This document shows, piece by piece, positions 37,468-46,595 of a stretch of 64,000 bases of DNA. Numbering within the stretch: position 1 is the first letter of the stretch; every line of letters starts with the position of its first letter. The DNA lies in NCBI GenBank assembly GCA_019695185.1, contig JAIBAN010000002.1, positions 62,001 to 126,000 on the forward strand, given 5' to 3'. The notes beneath the pieces are model-generated. The model was not told the origin of the DNA. It did no database searches and saw nothing but the letters and a program-made list of their open reading frames with translations. Position numbers and translations under genes: made by a program. This DNA comes from Blastocatellia bacterium. GTDB taxonomy: Bacteria > Acidobacteriota > Blastocatellia > Chloracidobacteriales > Chloracidobacteriaceae.

Positions 37468-38265
37468 TCACCCTCTGGTTCCTTCCCATGCAATCAGAGG
37501 GGCAAACCCTTCAGTCACCAAGTCGGGAATCTGCTCAAAAGCAGGTTTGGCAAAATAGAAGCCCTGATAATACTGAATGCCGATTTCCTGCAAAAAGGAC
37601 AGCTCTTCAGCCGTTTCGACTCCTTCGGCAATGACCCGGCAACCGATGTCCCGGCTCAACTGGGCAATGCCTTTGACGATTGCCTGCCGAACCCGGTCAG
37701 TATCAATCCGGCGGATCAGCTCCATGTCAATTTTCAGCAGGTCGGGCTGAAATCGTGCCAACAGGTTCAACCCGGCGTAACCGGCTCCAAAGTCATCAAT
37801 CGCGGTCTTGAAGCCGAGGCGTTTGTATTCCTGAATAACCCCCAACAAATGGGAATGGTCTTCGATTTGTTCGCCTTCGGTAAACTCGAACATAATGCGG
37901 TGGGTGGGAAATCCGAATCGCCCGGCGGCTTCAAAGGTGGTTCTGATACAGGTTTCGGGCCGATAGACGGCATTCGGCATAAAATTGATGGAAAGCAAGG
38001 TTTCAATTCCCAGCCGGGCGGCCAATTCAATCGCCTTGACCCGGCATGCCTGGTCAAACCGGTAACGATTGGCATGATTCACCTGCGAGAGCACCCAGCC
38101 GGCGGGCTGGCCGGCAGCCCCGCGTACTAAAGCTTCATAGGCCAGCACTTGCCGGTTCACCACATCCACAATCGGTTGAAACGCCATCGAGAAGTCAAAC
38201 CCAAGGCCGGCTCCGTGCGCGCATTCAACACAACTCAATTGTTTGGGAGGTTGCATTTCATCCAT
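37468..38265 (-). CDS. EAL-domain c-di-GMP phosphodiesterase
   Basis: 265 residues, essentially one EAL domain with a short N-terminus carrying CVEC. Catalytic and metal residues are visible: YEALVRG (EAL), SINFMPNAVYRPE (Asn), EFTEGEQIED (Glu), AIDDFGAGYAGLN (DDFG), LLKIDMELI, VIAEGVET and YYQGFYFAKP. All expected residues are present, so hydrolysis of c-di-GMP to pGpG is likely. It lies 86 bp upstream of the propeller-kinase gene on the same strand and may be cotranscribed, which would link c-di-GMP turnover to that sensor. Confidence 0.92.
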   Translation of the reverse strand: MDEMQPPKQLSCVECAHGAGLGFDFSMAFQPIVDVVNRQVLAYEALVRGAAGQPAGWVLSQVNHANRYRFDQACRVKAIELAARLGIETLLSINFMPNAVYRPETCIRTTFEAAGRFGFPTHRIMFEFTEGEQIEDHSHLLGVIQEYKRLGFKTAIDDFGAGYAGLNLLARFQPDLLKIDMELIRRIDTDRVRQAIVKGIAQLSRDIGCRVIAEGVETAEELSFLQEIGIQYYQGFYFAKPAFEQIPDLVTEGFAPLIAWEGTRG

Positions 38266-38385
38266 AACTGAATCAGGCGGGCAGAACTGAGAACTTCGAC
38301 TTCACACCCTTGTGAATTTGTTGACCTGAATATTCCGCAAGGCGACTGAATCACATGGCAGTTCCACCTTGAGTCCTGCATGTTG

Positions 38386-39558
<1,173 letters not shown>

Positions 39559-39570
39559 AGGAACCTCCCG

Positions 39571-39707
39571 AATTGAGAATTGAGAATTGAGAATTGAGAA
39601 TTCTCCTCTGTTGGATTGAACTGGTTTCGGGTCAGAGCCGCCAGTTTTCAGCTTTTTGCCGGTAACTTCATTCTCAATTCTCAATTCTCAATTCTCAATT
39701 CTCAATT
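39571..39707. repeat. Inverted AATTGAG arrays between yhbH and an alpha/beta hydrolase gene
   Basis: Four AATTGAG units (39571-39598, extended by AATT) abut the yhbH ribosome site. Five inverted CTCAATT units (39673-39707) share one base with the stop codon (39707-39709) of the upstream hydrolase gene. The spacer is 74 bp. Confidence 0.93.
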
Positions 39708-40747
39708 CATTCATTGCTGTCAACGGCTACGGTTTTCTTCCGGCCTGCCGACTTGGTGCGCCGACTGCCTGACCCGGTTGGTTTGGTCCGGCGGCAAAAA
39801 TCAATCATGATTTCAGCAGTTGTTTCAGGCTGCTCCTCCTGCGGCAGATGCCCGCATTCGGGAATCACGATAAATTCCGAGTTCGGCACGGAAAGATGCA
39901 GCCGGGCCCCCTGGGTGAGTGGAATCACCGGGTCAAACTCGCCCCACAAAACCAGTGTCGGCACATGCACGTCGCCCAGTTCTGACTCAATCCAGTTCAA
40001 GTCCCATTGCCGCGAGGCCGCCAGAATCGCCTGCTGGCAATTGGATGACCGGAGCGGGCGATGATAGGCCCGGACCCGCTCCTCCGTAACCGCCGACTTG
40101 TCATGAAACATGCCGCGCAACCCATTTCGGATAAAAGCCTTGGACCCCAACAGCAGCGGCGCTCCGACTTCGCCCAGCCCCCAAGTGCGGGCCAACAACA
40201 ACGAAAGGCCATAAGGTTTTTGGGTAATCGGAACGTCGTTAAAAGCGGCGTCCACCAAAATCAGCCCCCGGACCCGCTGAGGATGCATCAGGGCACAGGC
40301 CAGCGACGTACCACCACCATAAGAGTTACCGCAAAAGACCGCCCGCTCCACGCCCAGGTGGTCCAGCAATCCGATGATTAAATGAGCCTGGTCCTGAATG
40401 TGATACCGGTTGTCAGCCGGCTTTTCGGAAAACCCAAACCCTTTCAGGTCCGGAGCAATCACATGATAACCGGCCTCCACCAGCGGTGCGAAACAGTCTT
40501 TCCAGGTGTAGTTTGAAGAAGCGAACCCGTGCAGCAGCACAATGGTTTCATTGTTGCGCGCACCGCGCTCCTGAAAATGCAACCGGACGCCATCCACCAC
40601 GGCAAAATTGCTGGTGGTCGCCTGGTGCATTTCACCAGCATAGTCAATCCATCGAATATCGCGTGGGCGCGAAGCGTAGCGCCACGCAATGCCACCTGCC
40701 AGAGCCATTCCCGAAGCGGCAATGAGTGCCTTTTGTTTGTTGTTCAC
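39707..40747 (-). CDS. Alpha/beta hydrolase
   Basis: 346 residues from GTG 40747, preceded by AGAGGGA six bases away. Residues 8-23 form a membrane helix or signal anchor (ALIAASGMALAGGIAW). The alpha/beta hydrolase core shows the oxyanion HGFASSNYTWKD, the nucleophile elbow GNSYGGG with Ser, the acid in LWGEFDPVIP and the His in PECGHLPQEEQPE, so the Ser-Asp-His triad is complete. Closest general relatives are haloperoxidase/epoxide-hydrolase-like or lipase-like enzymes; the substrate is unknown. A basic tail (residues about 320-346, rich in Arg, Lys and Thr) is unusual. Confidence 0.9.
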   Translation of the reverse strand: MNNKQKALIAASGMALAGGIAWRYASRPRDIRWIDYAGEMHQATTSNFAVVDGVRLHFQERGARNNETIVLLHGFASSNYTWKDCFAPLVEAGYHVIAPDLKGFGFSEKPADNRYHIQDQAHLIIGLLDHLGVERAVFCGNSYGGGTSLACALMHPQRVRGLILVDAAFNDVPITQKPYGLSLLLARTWGLGEVGAPLLLGSKAFIRNGLRGMFHDKSAVTEERVRAYHRPLRSSNCQQAILAASRQWDLNWIESELGDVHVPTLVLWGEFDPVIPLTQGARLHLSVPNSEFIVIPECGHLPQEEQPETTAEIMIDFCRRTKPTGSGSRRTKSAGRKKTVAVDSNE

Positions 40748-40776
40748 TATCGGTCCCTCTTCCTTGCATGTGAAAA

Positions 40777-40804
40777 GGACTGAGATTCCCGGACTGAGGA
40801 CTGA
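40777..40804. repeat. GGACTGA units upstream of the hydrolase gene
   Basis: Three GGACTGA units (40777-40783, 40791-40797, 40798-40804) in the same family as 13457-13575. No inverted partner array is seen nearby. Confidence 0.75.
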
Positions 40805-40917
40805 GTTCAAATGAAACCCGCGCACAGACTCCGGTTTCAGTGCTTTTCGGAATAGTTTCTTGAGTTGTTACCTGCTGGTTTTGATTTATACCACTTGATT
40901 CCCAACACACCCAAGCT

Positions 40918-41056
40918 ACTGAAAGGAAAAAGGAAAAAGGAAAGAAGCAAAAGACGAAAGACGCGCGGAAAATCAAAAATAATGCAGCCAAAATTCCCAT
41001 TGGCCCGCCGTACATTGCTTCCGTCTTTATTTCCTTTTTCCTTTTTCCTTTTTCCT
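40918..41056. repeat. Inverted GGAAAAA arrays
   Basis: GGAAAAA units at 40925-40945 (two perfect, one variant, preceded by a partial) face three CCTTTTT units at 41033-41053. The right array ends seven bases after the TAA of the ABC ATPase gene. The rest of 40748-41063 has no coding frame. Confidence 0.8.
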
Positions 41057-41063
41057 TGAATCG

Positions 41064-41792
41064 TTATCCCTGCCACATGGCCATCAATGCCTGTTCCAGC
41101 GAAGCGGACCCCGTGGCCGCACATATTTCCTCCGGAGTTCCAACCGCCTGTATTTGGCCACGACTGAGAACTGCTATCCGGGTGCAGATTTTCTCGACCA
41201 CATCAATGATATGCGACGAGTAAAAAACGGTTTTCCCTTGGGCAGCCAGGTAGTTCATCAATTCTTTGGCCCGCGATATGGCTTCGACATCCAGGCCGTT
41301 CAAAGGTTCATCCAGAATAAACACCTGGGGGTCATGCAGCATGGCGGCAATCCAGCAGACCTTCTGTTTGGTCCCCTTGGAAAAAGTTTCCATGCGCTGG
41401 TCAATCCGGTCCAGAATGCTGAAATAATCCAGCCATTGCTCCACCAACCGGCTGACGGTCTTTTCCGGCAACAGATAGAGCATTCCGACCGAGGTCAGGA
41501 ACTCGCGCGGGGAGAGTTTTTCATACAAGGCACCGGATTCCGGGACATACCCGATTTTGGCTTTTCCATGCAGCGGAAACCGGGCCATGCTCCTTCCGCA
41601 AATCCGGGCTTCGCCAAAAGTGGGGCGTATCAGGCCGGTTAAAATCTTGATGGTGGTGGTCTTTCCGGCTCCATTGGCCCCCACATAGCCAAAAATTTCC
41701 CCCCGGTGAACCGTCAGGCTGACATTGTTGAGTGCCCGCATGGCTGGCCCGTAATCTTTGGTAACCTGACAGAGTTCAATCACTGGTTCCAT
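41064..41792 (-). CDS. ABC transporter ATP-binding protein, export type
   Basis: 242 residues from ATG 41792 (MEPVIELCQVTKDYG). Walker A is GANGAGKTT, the Q-loop region GYVPESGALYEKLSPREFL, the signature FSKGTKQK (variant of LSGGQ), Walker B VFILDEPLNGLD, and the switch His YSSHIID. This is the DrrA/CcmA-like group that drives ABC-2 exporters. No permease gene is adjacent. The ABC-2-like membrane protein at 3396-4940 is too distant to assign as partner. No ribosome site is visible, because an AATTGAG array begins eight bases upstream of the ATG. Confidence 0.92.
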   Translation of the reverse strand: MEPVIELCQVTKDYGPAMRALNNVSLTVHRGEIFGYVGANGAGKTTTIKILTGLIRPTFGEARICGRSMARFPLHGKAKIGYVPESGALYEKLSPREFLTSVGMLYLLPEKTVSRLVEQWLDYFSILDRIDQRMETFSKGTKQKVCWIAAMLHDPQVFILDEPLNGLDVEAISRAKELMNYLAAQGKTVFYSSHIIDVVEKICTRIAVLSRGQIQAVGTPEEICAATGSASLEQALMAMWQG

Positions 41793-41799
41793 GTTTTTT

Positions 41800-42015
41800 A
41801 ATTGAGAATTGAGAATTGAGAATTGAGAATTGCATAAATCATCGCTGGTTTTTGAATGAATTACAAAAATGTAAGTCGTAAAAGCAAGCGGCAAAACCTT
41901 GTATTTTTCTTGTAACCAGTTGAAAAAGAATAAGATGAATTATGTAACAACATCCTTCCAGCAATTCTCAATTCTCAATTCTCAATTCTCAATTCTCAAT
42001 TCTCAATTCTCAATT
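41800..42015. repeat. Inverted AATTGAG arrays between an ABC ATPase gene and an ECF sigma gene
   Basis: Four and a half AATTGAG units (41800-41832) lie eight bases upstream of the ATPase ATG. Seven perfect inverted CTCAATT units (41967-42015) contain the stop codon of the sigma factor at 42010-42012. Spacer 134 bp, AT-rich, no coding frame. Confidence 0.93.
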
Positions 42016-42585
42016 CCCCGCTCCCTTTTGCAATTCCCGAAACAGCCACATTTTGGCAATCCGCCAGTCACGCATGACGGTTGCCACGGAAAGGCCCAAG
42101 GCTTCGGCGGTTTCCTCAACCGACAGCCCGCCAAAAAACCGGAGTTCGACAATCCGGCTTTGCCGCTCGTCAAGCGTGGCCAGGGTTTTCAAGGCATCGT
42201 CCAAAAGAATCAGGTCAATATCCTTGTCTTCCGCCAGATTGAGTGCAGCATCCAACGTGAGGCGGACGGCTTCTCCACCCCGTTTATCGGCGGCCCGGCT
42301 ACGGGCATAATCCACCAGAATCCGGCGCATCATCTGGGCTGCCACACCCAGAAAATGCGCCCGGTTTTTCCATTCGACGTGATGCTGGTCAATTAACCGC
42401 AAATAGGCTTCATTAACCAAAGCCGTTGGTTGCAACGTGTGGCCTCGGCGCTCGCGGCTTAAATAAATCCGGGCGGAGCGATGCAAATCATCATACAAGG
42501 CTGCCATCAATTGTGCCTGTGCCTGTTCGTCGCCAGCGTTCCACTTGAGGAGCAGTTCCGTCACATTGGGGTTGGATTCGGGCAT
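42010..42585 (-). CDS. ECF-family RNA polymerase sigma factor
   Basis: 191 residues. Sigma region 2 runs from about residue 10 to 90 (LMAALYDDLHRSARIYLSRE..TLQPTALVNEAYLRLI), with LGVAAQMMRRILVDYARSRAADKRGG typical of the acidobacterial/planctomycete subfamily TIGR02999. Region 4 is LATLDERQSRIVELRFFGGLSVEETAEALGLSVATVMRDWRIAKMWL, a complete HTH. Members of this subfamily are often encoded near Ser/Thr kinases, as here. No anti-sigma gene is adjacent. It is divergent from the NHL-repeat gene. The TGA stop is supplied by the AATTGAG array. Confidence 0.93.
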   Translation of the reverse strand: MPESNPNVTELLLKWNAGDEQAQAQLMAALYDDLHRSARIYLSRERRGHTLQPTALVNEAYLRLIDQHHVEWKNRAHFLGVAAQMMRRILVDYARSRAADKRGGEAVRLTLDAALNLAEDKDIDLILLDDALKTLATLDERQSRIVELRFFGGLSVEETAEALGLSVATVMRDWRIAKMWLFRELQKGAGN

Positions 42586-42773
42586 AGAAAACTTCCATTA
42601 GGTCATCAGGATGGGTCCAACCTTAAAGCAGCGGAACAGCCGACACAAGTATTCCCAGAACGTGAAAGGACGAGAAAGATTTTTTGGCCAACTGCTTGAT
42701 AATTTTCCCGGTACTTTTCCGCGTTCAAAAACAAGGAGGGATTCCCGCCGTTTTCCCACCTGCCAATGCAGGT

Positions 42774-42779
42774 TATAAT
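42774..42779 (+). promoter_or_regulatory. Candidate -10 box for the NHL-repeat gene
   Basis: A perfect TATAAT lies about 52 bases before the ATG at 42831. The -35 position (TTTTCC at 42751) is weak. The box lies in the 245-bp gap shared with the divergent ECF sigma gene. Confidence 0.4.
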
Positions 42780-42830
42780 GGCCGGATTCATATTCTCCTT
42801 TTCAAAACTTCTCTTGTGACAGGTGGCGGT

Positions 42831-45800
42831 ATGATTCAATTAAACCGATTCAGCTTGGTATTTTTTTTCCTGATTTTATGGAGTGGCGGGTATGCACTGG
42901 CTCAAACCACAGTGGAAACACCCCCCCTCCAGGTACAAAAACCGAAAGAGGCGCTTTCGATCAAACAACGCAATCCGGTGGTCAACGAAGGCAATCAAAT
43001 TGGCCTGACCGCCATTGATGCAGCCGGAAAAACCGTTTCGAATGTAACCTGGGCCTCCGGCAGCCCCGACATTGCCCAGGTTGACCCCAAGACCGGAACC
43101 GTTACCGGCGTCCGGCAAGGGTTTGCCACCATCACCACGACCAATGGGACGGACAGTTCCTCGGTTTTCGTGGTGGTAGCCCGCATTCAAAAAGGCAATG
43201 GCGACAAAATTCCCGGTGATTCCAAATCAGACCCCAACGGACGGCTCTATATCAGCAGCCCCATTCAGAATGTAATTTTGCAAACCGGAAATGTGTTCTC
43301 GGCCCCCGCTCAAATTTTCGCCGGGCAACGCAACACCAAAGGACGTGTGGATGGTGAAGCCAAATCCGCCCTTTTCGCCGGACCAACAGCCATTGCCATT
43401 GATAACAGCGTTCAAGGGGGGCTTTATGTGGCTGACACCTTAAACCATTGCATTCGCCGGATTGGGTTCAACCAGCAGGTGGAAAAGTTTCTGGGCGACT
43501 GGAATCCCGGTCAGCCTCAATTTAATGAAGTCGGCTTTGCCACCTTTGGACAAACCCGGTTCAGCAGTCCGCGTGGAATCGCCACCGATGGCAAAGGCAA
43601 TCTGTTTCTGGCCGACACCGATAATCATGCCGTCTATTACATTCAGATTCCGGAACAACGGGTGGTCCTGTTGGCAGGCAAACCCGGTGAACGAGGAACC
43701 CAGGACGGCGTTGGGCGTTCGGCCAGGTTTTTCCACCCCGCCGGACTTTCACTCAGTACCGATGGCCGGGTGCTGGCGGTGGCAGACGAAGCCAACCATC
43801 AGGTGCGACTGTTGGAACTGACCTACACTGCCGAGGGTATTCCCCAAAGCCGGGTGACGACGATTTCGGCGGCTGCTTCCAACACAGCGACACTCAACTC
43901 CGACTCTTTTCCTGGCCCGTTGAAAGCAAACCTCTTCTTCAATCCGCAATCCGTCAGTTTTGACACGGCTGGCAACGTTCAGGTGGTGGACCAGCGAGGG
44001 GTCTATGTTATCACCCAGCCCCTGACCAAACCCCAAGTTGTCAATCTCGCCCAGCCCGGTGTCAGTTTCCGGCAGGCAGTCAGTGTTTCCATGCAGGGAA
44101 CCCGCAGCATCATTCTGGATGCAGCCGAACCCAATGCCGCCGAATCGGTTAAAATTGTCACCGTTGGGGCCCCTGAAATAGCCAGCCTGAACCAGGACCT
44201 GGCCCGGCTGGAAGGTGGCACCAAGGTTCGCATTGCCGGGAAGAATTTTGCCCCGGAAACGCTGCTCTTTCTGGGTGACACCCCCATTACCAAGTTTGAA
44301 GTTGTCAGCGCAACTCAGATTCATTTTACGGTTCCATCCCAACGTTATTCCGGCAACCGGACCCTGACGGTCCAAACCCGAGGCGGCATTGCCCAAATTC
44401 CGTTTCGGATTATCCCTGAACCCCTGGCTGATTTGAAAAAAGGCGAAGTCACGACGTTTGTCGGCAGCCAGGTCAGCTATGTTGGAGACGGCGGCATGGC
44501 CACGGCTGATGTGGTTGGCCTGACCCCCCATCACGTGGCGGTTGATGCCTTGGGGAACCTCTTTATTGCTGACACCGAAAATCATCGCATTCGGCGGGTG
44601 GATGCTCAAAGCGGCAGTATCACCACCGTTGCCGGGAACGGCGCGCCGGGGTTCAGCGGTGACAACGGCCTGGCGCTTGGTGCCGGACTGTTTCGCCCCG
44701 CCGGGCTGGCATTTGATTCTCAAGGTCGCCTGTTTGTGGCGGATTTCGGGAACAACCGGGTGCGGCGGATTGACCTCCAAACCGGGTTGATTTCCACCGT
44801 TGCCGGTACGGGAGACCCAACCCCGACCAATTCCGAAGGACTTTCGGCCACGTCCACCAATATCGCCTCACCTGTGAGTGTTGCCCTTGACCGGAACGGG
44901 AATCTGTTTATTGGTACCTTGGGCAACCATGCAGTCCTGCGAGTGGATGCCCAAACCAATCGGGTATCCCGCCTTTTGGGCAGTGGCGACTACTTTCCCA
45001 ATCCGCTTGCACTGACGGTGGATGCCAGCGGAAATCTGTATATCGCAGACTCGGCCATCAGTCAGGTTTTACGCTGGGATGCAAAAACGGAAACGTTGGA
45101 ACCGTTTGCCGGCAGTGGAATCGCAGGCAATGGAGGCGACAGCGGTTTGGCAACGGCGGCCCAGCTTCTCGCTCCTGCCGGTCTGGCGATTGATGGTGCC
45201 GGCAATCTCCTGATAGCTGACAGTGGCAACCATCGGATTCGGCGGGTGGATACCAAAACCGGAATCATTGCCGGAGTGGCTGGCAGGTCCGGTCGCCCTG
45301 GTTTTTCCGGAGATGGGGAATCGGCTATCCTGGCTACCTTTAACACACCCTTAGGAATTGCCTTTGATGGAAATGGGAATTTATATATTGCCGATTCGGA
45401 AAATTACCGGGTTCGCCAAATTCGGGCTGACTCGAAAACGATTTCCACGATTGCAGGCTCAGGAGAAGAGCAGGTGTTGGGCAAGGACGGTTTGGCCACC
45501 AGTCTTTCCGTCGAAAATTTTGGGTCCCTGGCAGTGGATTCCAACGGAAATCTGTTTTTGACGGATGTCTATCAAAACCGGGTTTTCCGGGTCGAAAACA
45601 AAACCGGTACCTTTCGCCTGCTGGCCGGGAATGGACAATCCGGATTTGCCGGCGACGGCAGCCCCGCCAGCCAGGCTCTGTTGCACGGACCCAATGGAAT
45701 TCAACTGGATGAAGCCAATCAAAAATTATTCATTGGTGACAGCGGGAACAACCGGATTCGCAGCATTGATTTGAAAACCGGCATTATCACCACGATTGCC

Positions 45801-46499
45801 GGAACCGGAGCCCTAGGCACAACCAACGGAGACGGAGACGGAGGCCCGGCCCTGGCCGCCAGATTCGGTTATCTGGGAAGATTGGGCCTGGCCCGCAACA
45901 ACCTGCTTGTCCTGGATGTAATTCACGCCAACATTCGCTCTATCAATCTTTCCACCGGAATCATCACTCGTTTGGCCGGCACCGGACTTAACGGCTACAG
46001 CGGTGACGGTGGAAACGCCCTTGAAGCCAGTCTGAACCGCCCCACAGCAGTGGCCACGGACCGGGCCGGGAACATTTTCGTGGCCGATACGCAAAACAAC
46101 CTGATTCGAAAAATCAACCCACAAACGGGGGTCATTACCACTGTAGCCGGAAAACCGCTGGGGGCTTCTCCCAACCCAATCCGATTCAGCGGTGACGGCG
46201 GCCCGGCCACAGAAGCCAATCTCTTTGCTCCTGTTGGAGTTACGGTGGATGGCCAAGGCCATCTTTTTATCGCCGACAGTGGCAACAATCGGATTCGCCG
46301 GGTGGACGCCCAAACTGGCATCATTACCACCGTGGCCGGAAATGGTATCCCGAATCGAGCTGATGACCGGACTCAGCCGGCTCTTCAAACACCCTTTCTC
46401 TCCTTGGGTACGTTGGCGATTGACGCAACTGGAAACCTCTATGTCACTGATGGACCCCGTGTCCGGGTGATTAAAAAAATTGGAGAACCGCTCCGGTAG
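42831..46499 (+). CDS. Secreted NHL-repeat protein with Ig-like and IPT domains
   Basis: 1222 residues from ATG 42831. A signal peptide ends at GGYALAQ. Residues about 45-120 form a bacterial Ig-like (Big2) domain. NHL beta-propeller repeats (pattern GDGGPATEANLxxPxGVAVDxxGNLFIADTxNHRIRRVDxxTGIITTVAG) fill about 130-440 and 590-1215. An IPT/TIG domain (SLNQDLARLEGGTKVRIAGKNFAP) separates the blocks. Such proteins are common in Acidobacteriota and probably bind ligands or polymers at the cell surface. No catalytic residues or sorting signal are seen. AGGTGG stands close before the ATG. The stop codon TAG overlaps the first base of a GAGTTTT array. Confidence 0.9.
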   Translation: MIQLNRFSLVFFFLILWSGGYALAQTTVETPPLQVQKPKEALSIKQRNPVVNEGNQIGLTAIDAAGKTVSNVTWASGSPDIAQVDPKTGTVTGVRQGFATITTTNGTDSSSVFVVVARIQKGNGDKIPGDSKSDPNGRLYISSPIQNVILQTGNVFSAPAQIFAGQRNTKGRVDGEAKSALFAGPTAIAIDNSVQGGLYVADTLNHCIRRIGFNQQVEKFLGDWNPGQPQFNEVGFATFGQTRFSSPRGIATDGKGNLFLADTDNHAVYYIQIPEQRVVLLAGKPGERGTQDGVGRSARFFHPAGLSLSTDGRVLAVADEANHQVRLLELTYTAEGIPQSRVTTISAAASNTATLNSDSFPGPLKANLFFNPQSVSFDTAGNVQVVDQRGVYVITQPLTKPQVVNLAQPGVSFRQAVSVSMQGTRSIILDAAEPNAAESVKIVTVGAPEIASLNQDLARLEGGTKVRIAGKNFAPETLLFLGDTPITKFEVVSATQIHFTVPSQRYSGNRTLTVQTRGGIAQIPFRIIPEPLADLKKGEVTTFVGSQVSYVGDGGMATADVVGLTPHHVAVDALGNLFIADTENHRIRRVDAQSGSITTVAGNGAPGFSGDNGLALGAGLFRPAGLAFDSQGRLFVADFGNNRVRRIDLQTGLISTVAGTGDPTPTNSEGLSATSTNIASPVSVALDRNGNLFIGTLGNHAVLRVDAQTNRVSRLLGSGDYFPNPLALTVDASGNLYIADSAISQVLRWDAKTETLEPFAGSGIAGNGGDSGLATAAQLLAPAGLAIDGAGNLLIADSGNHRIRRVDTKTGIIAGVAGRSGRPGFSGDGESAILATFNTPLGIAFDGNGNLYIADSENYRVRQIRADSKTISTIAGSGEEQVLGKDGLATSLSVENFGSLAVDSNGNLFLTDVYQNRVFRVENKTGTFRLLAGNGQSGFAGDGSPASQALLHGPNGIQLDEANQKLFIGDSGNNRIRSIDLKTGIITTIAGTGALGTTNGDGDGGPALAARFGYLGRLGLARNNLLVLDVIHANIRSINLSTGIITRLAGTGLNGYSGDGGNALEASLNRPTAVATDRAGNIFVADTQNNLIRKINPQTGVITTVAGKPLGASPNPIRFSGDGGPATEANLFAPVGVTVDGQGHLFIADSGNNRIRRVDAQTGIITTVAGNGIPNRADDRTQPALQTPFLSLGTLAIDATGNLYVTDGPRVRVIKKIGEPLR

Positions 46500-46582
46500 A
46501 GTTTTGAGTTTTGAGTTTTGAGTTTTAACATCTTGAGCTTAAAAGGGATTTCCACTCAAATCTCAAAACTTAAACCTCAAAA
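46499..46582. repeat. Inverted GAGTTTT arrays (4 + 4 units)
   Basis: Four perfect GAGTTTT units (46499-46526) begin at the last base of the TAG stop. Four CTCAAAA-type units, two of them variants (46555-46582), end 13 bases before the ATG of the next gene. Spacer 28 bp. Confidence 0.9.
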
Positions 46583-46595
46583 CTTCCTCCTCAAC

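Noticed and set aside
39559-39684. N-terminal extension of yhbH
   Set aside because: It is encoded by AATTGAG repeats; the conserved family start with GGGAGG before it is at 39558.
41800-42015. CRISPR array
   Set aside because: The repeat unit is 7 bp, units are directly adjacent with no spacers, and no cas genes are present.
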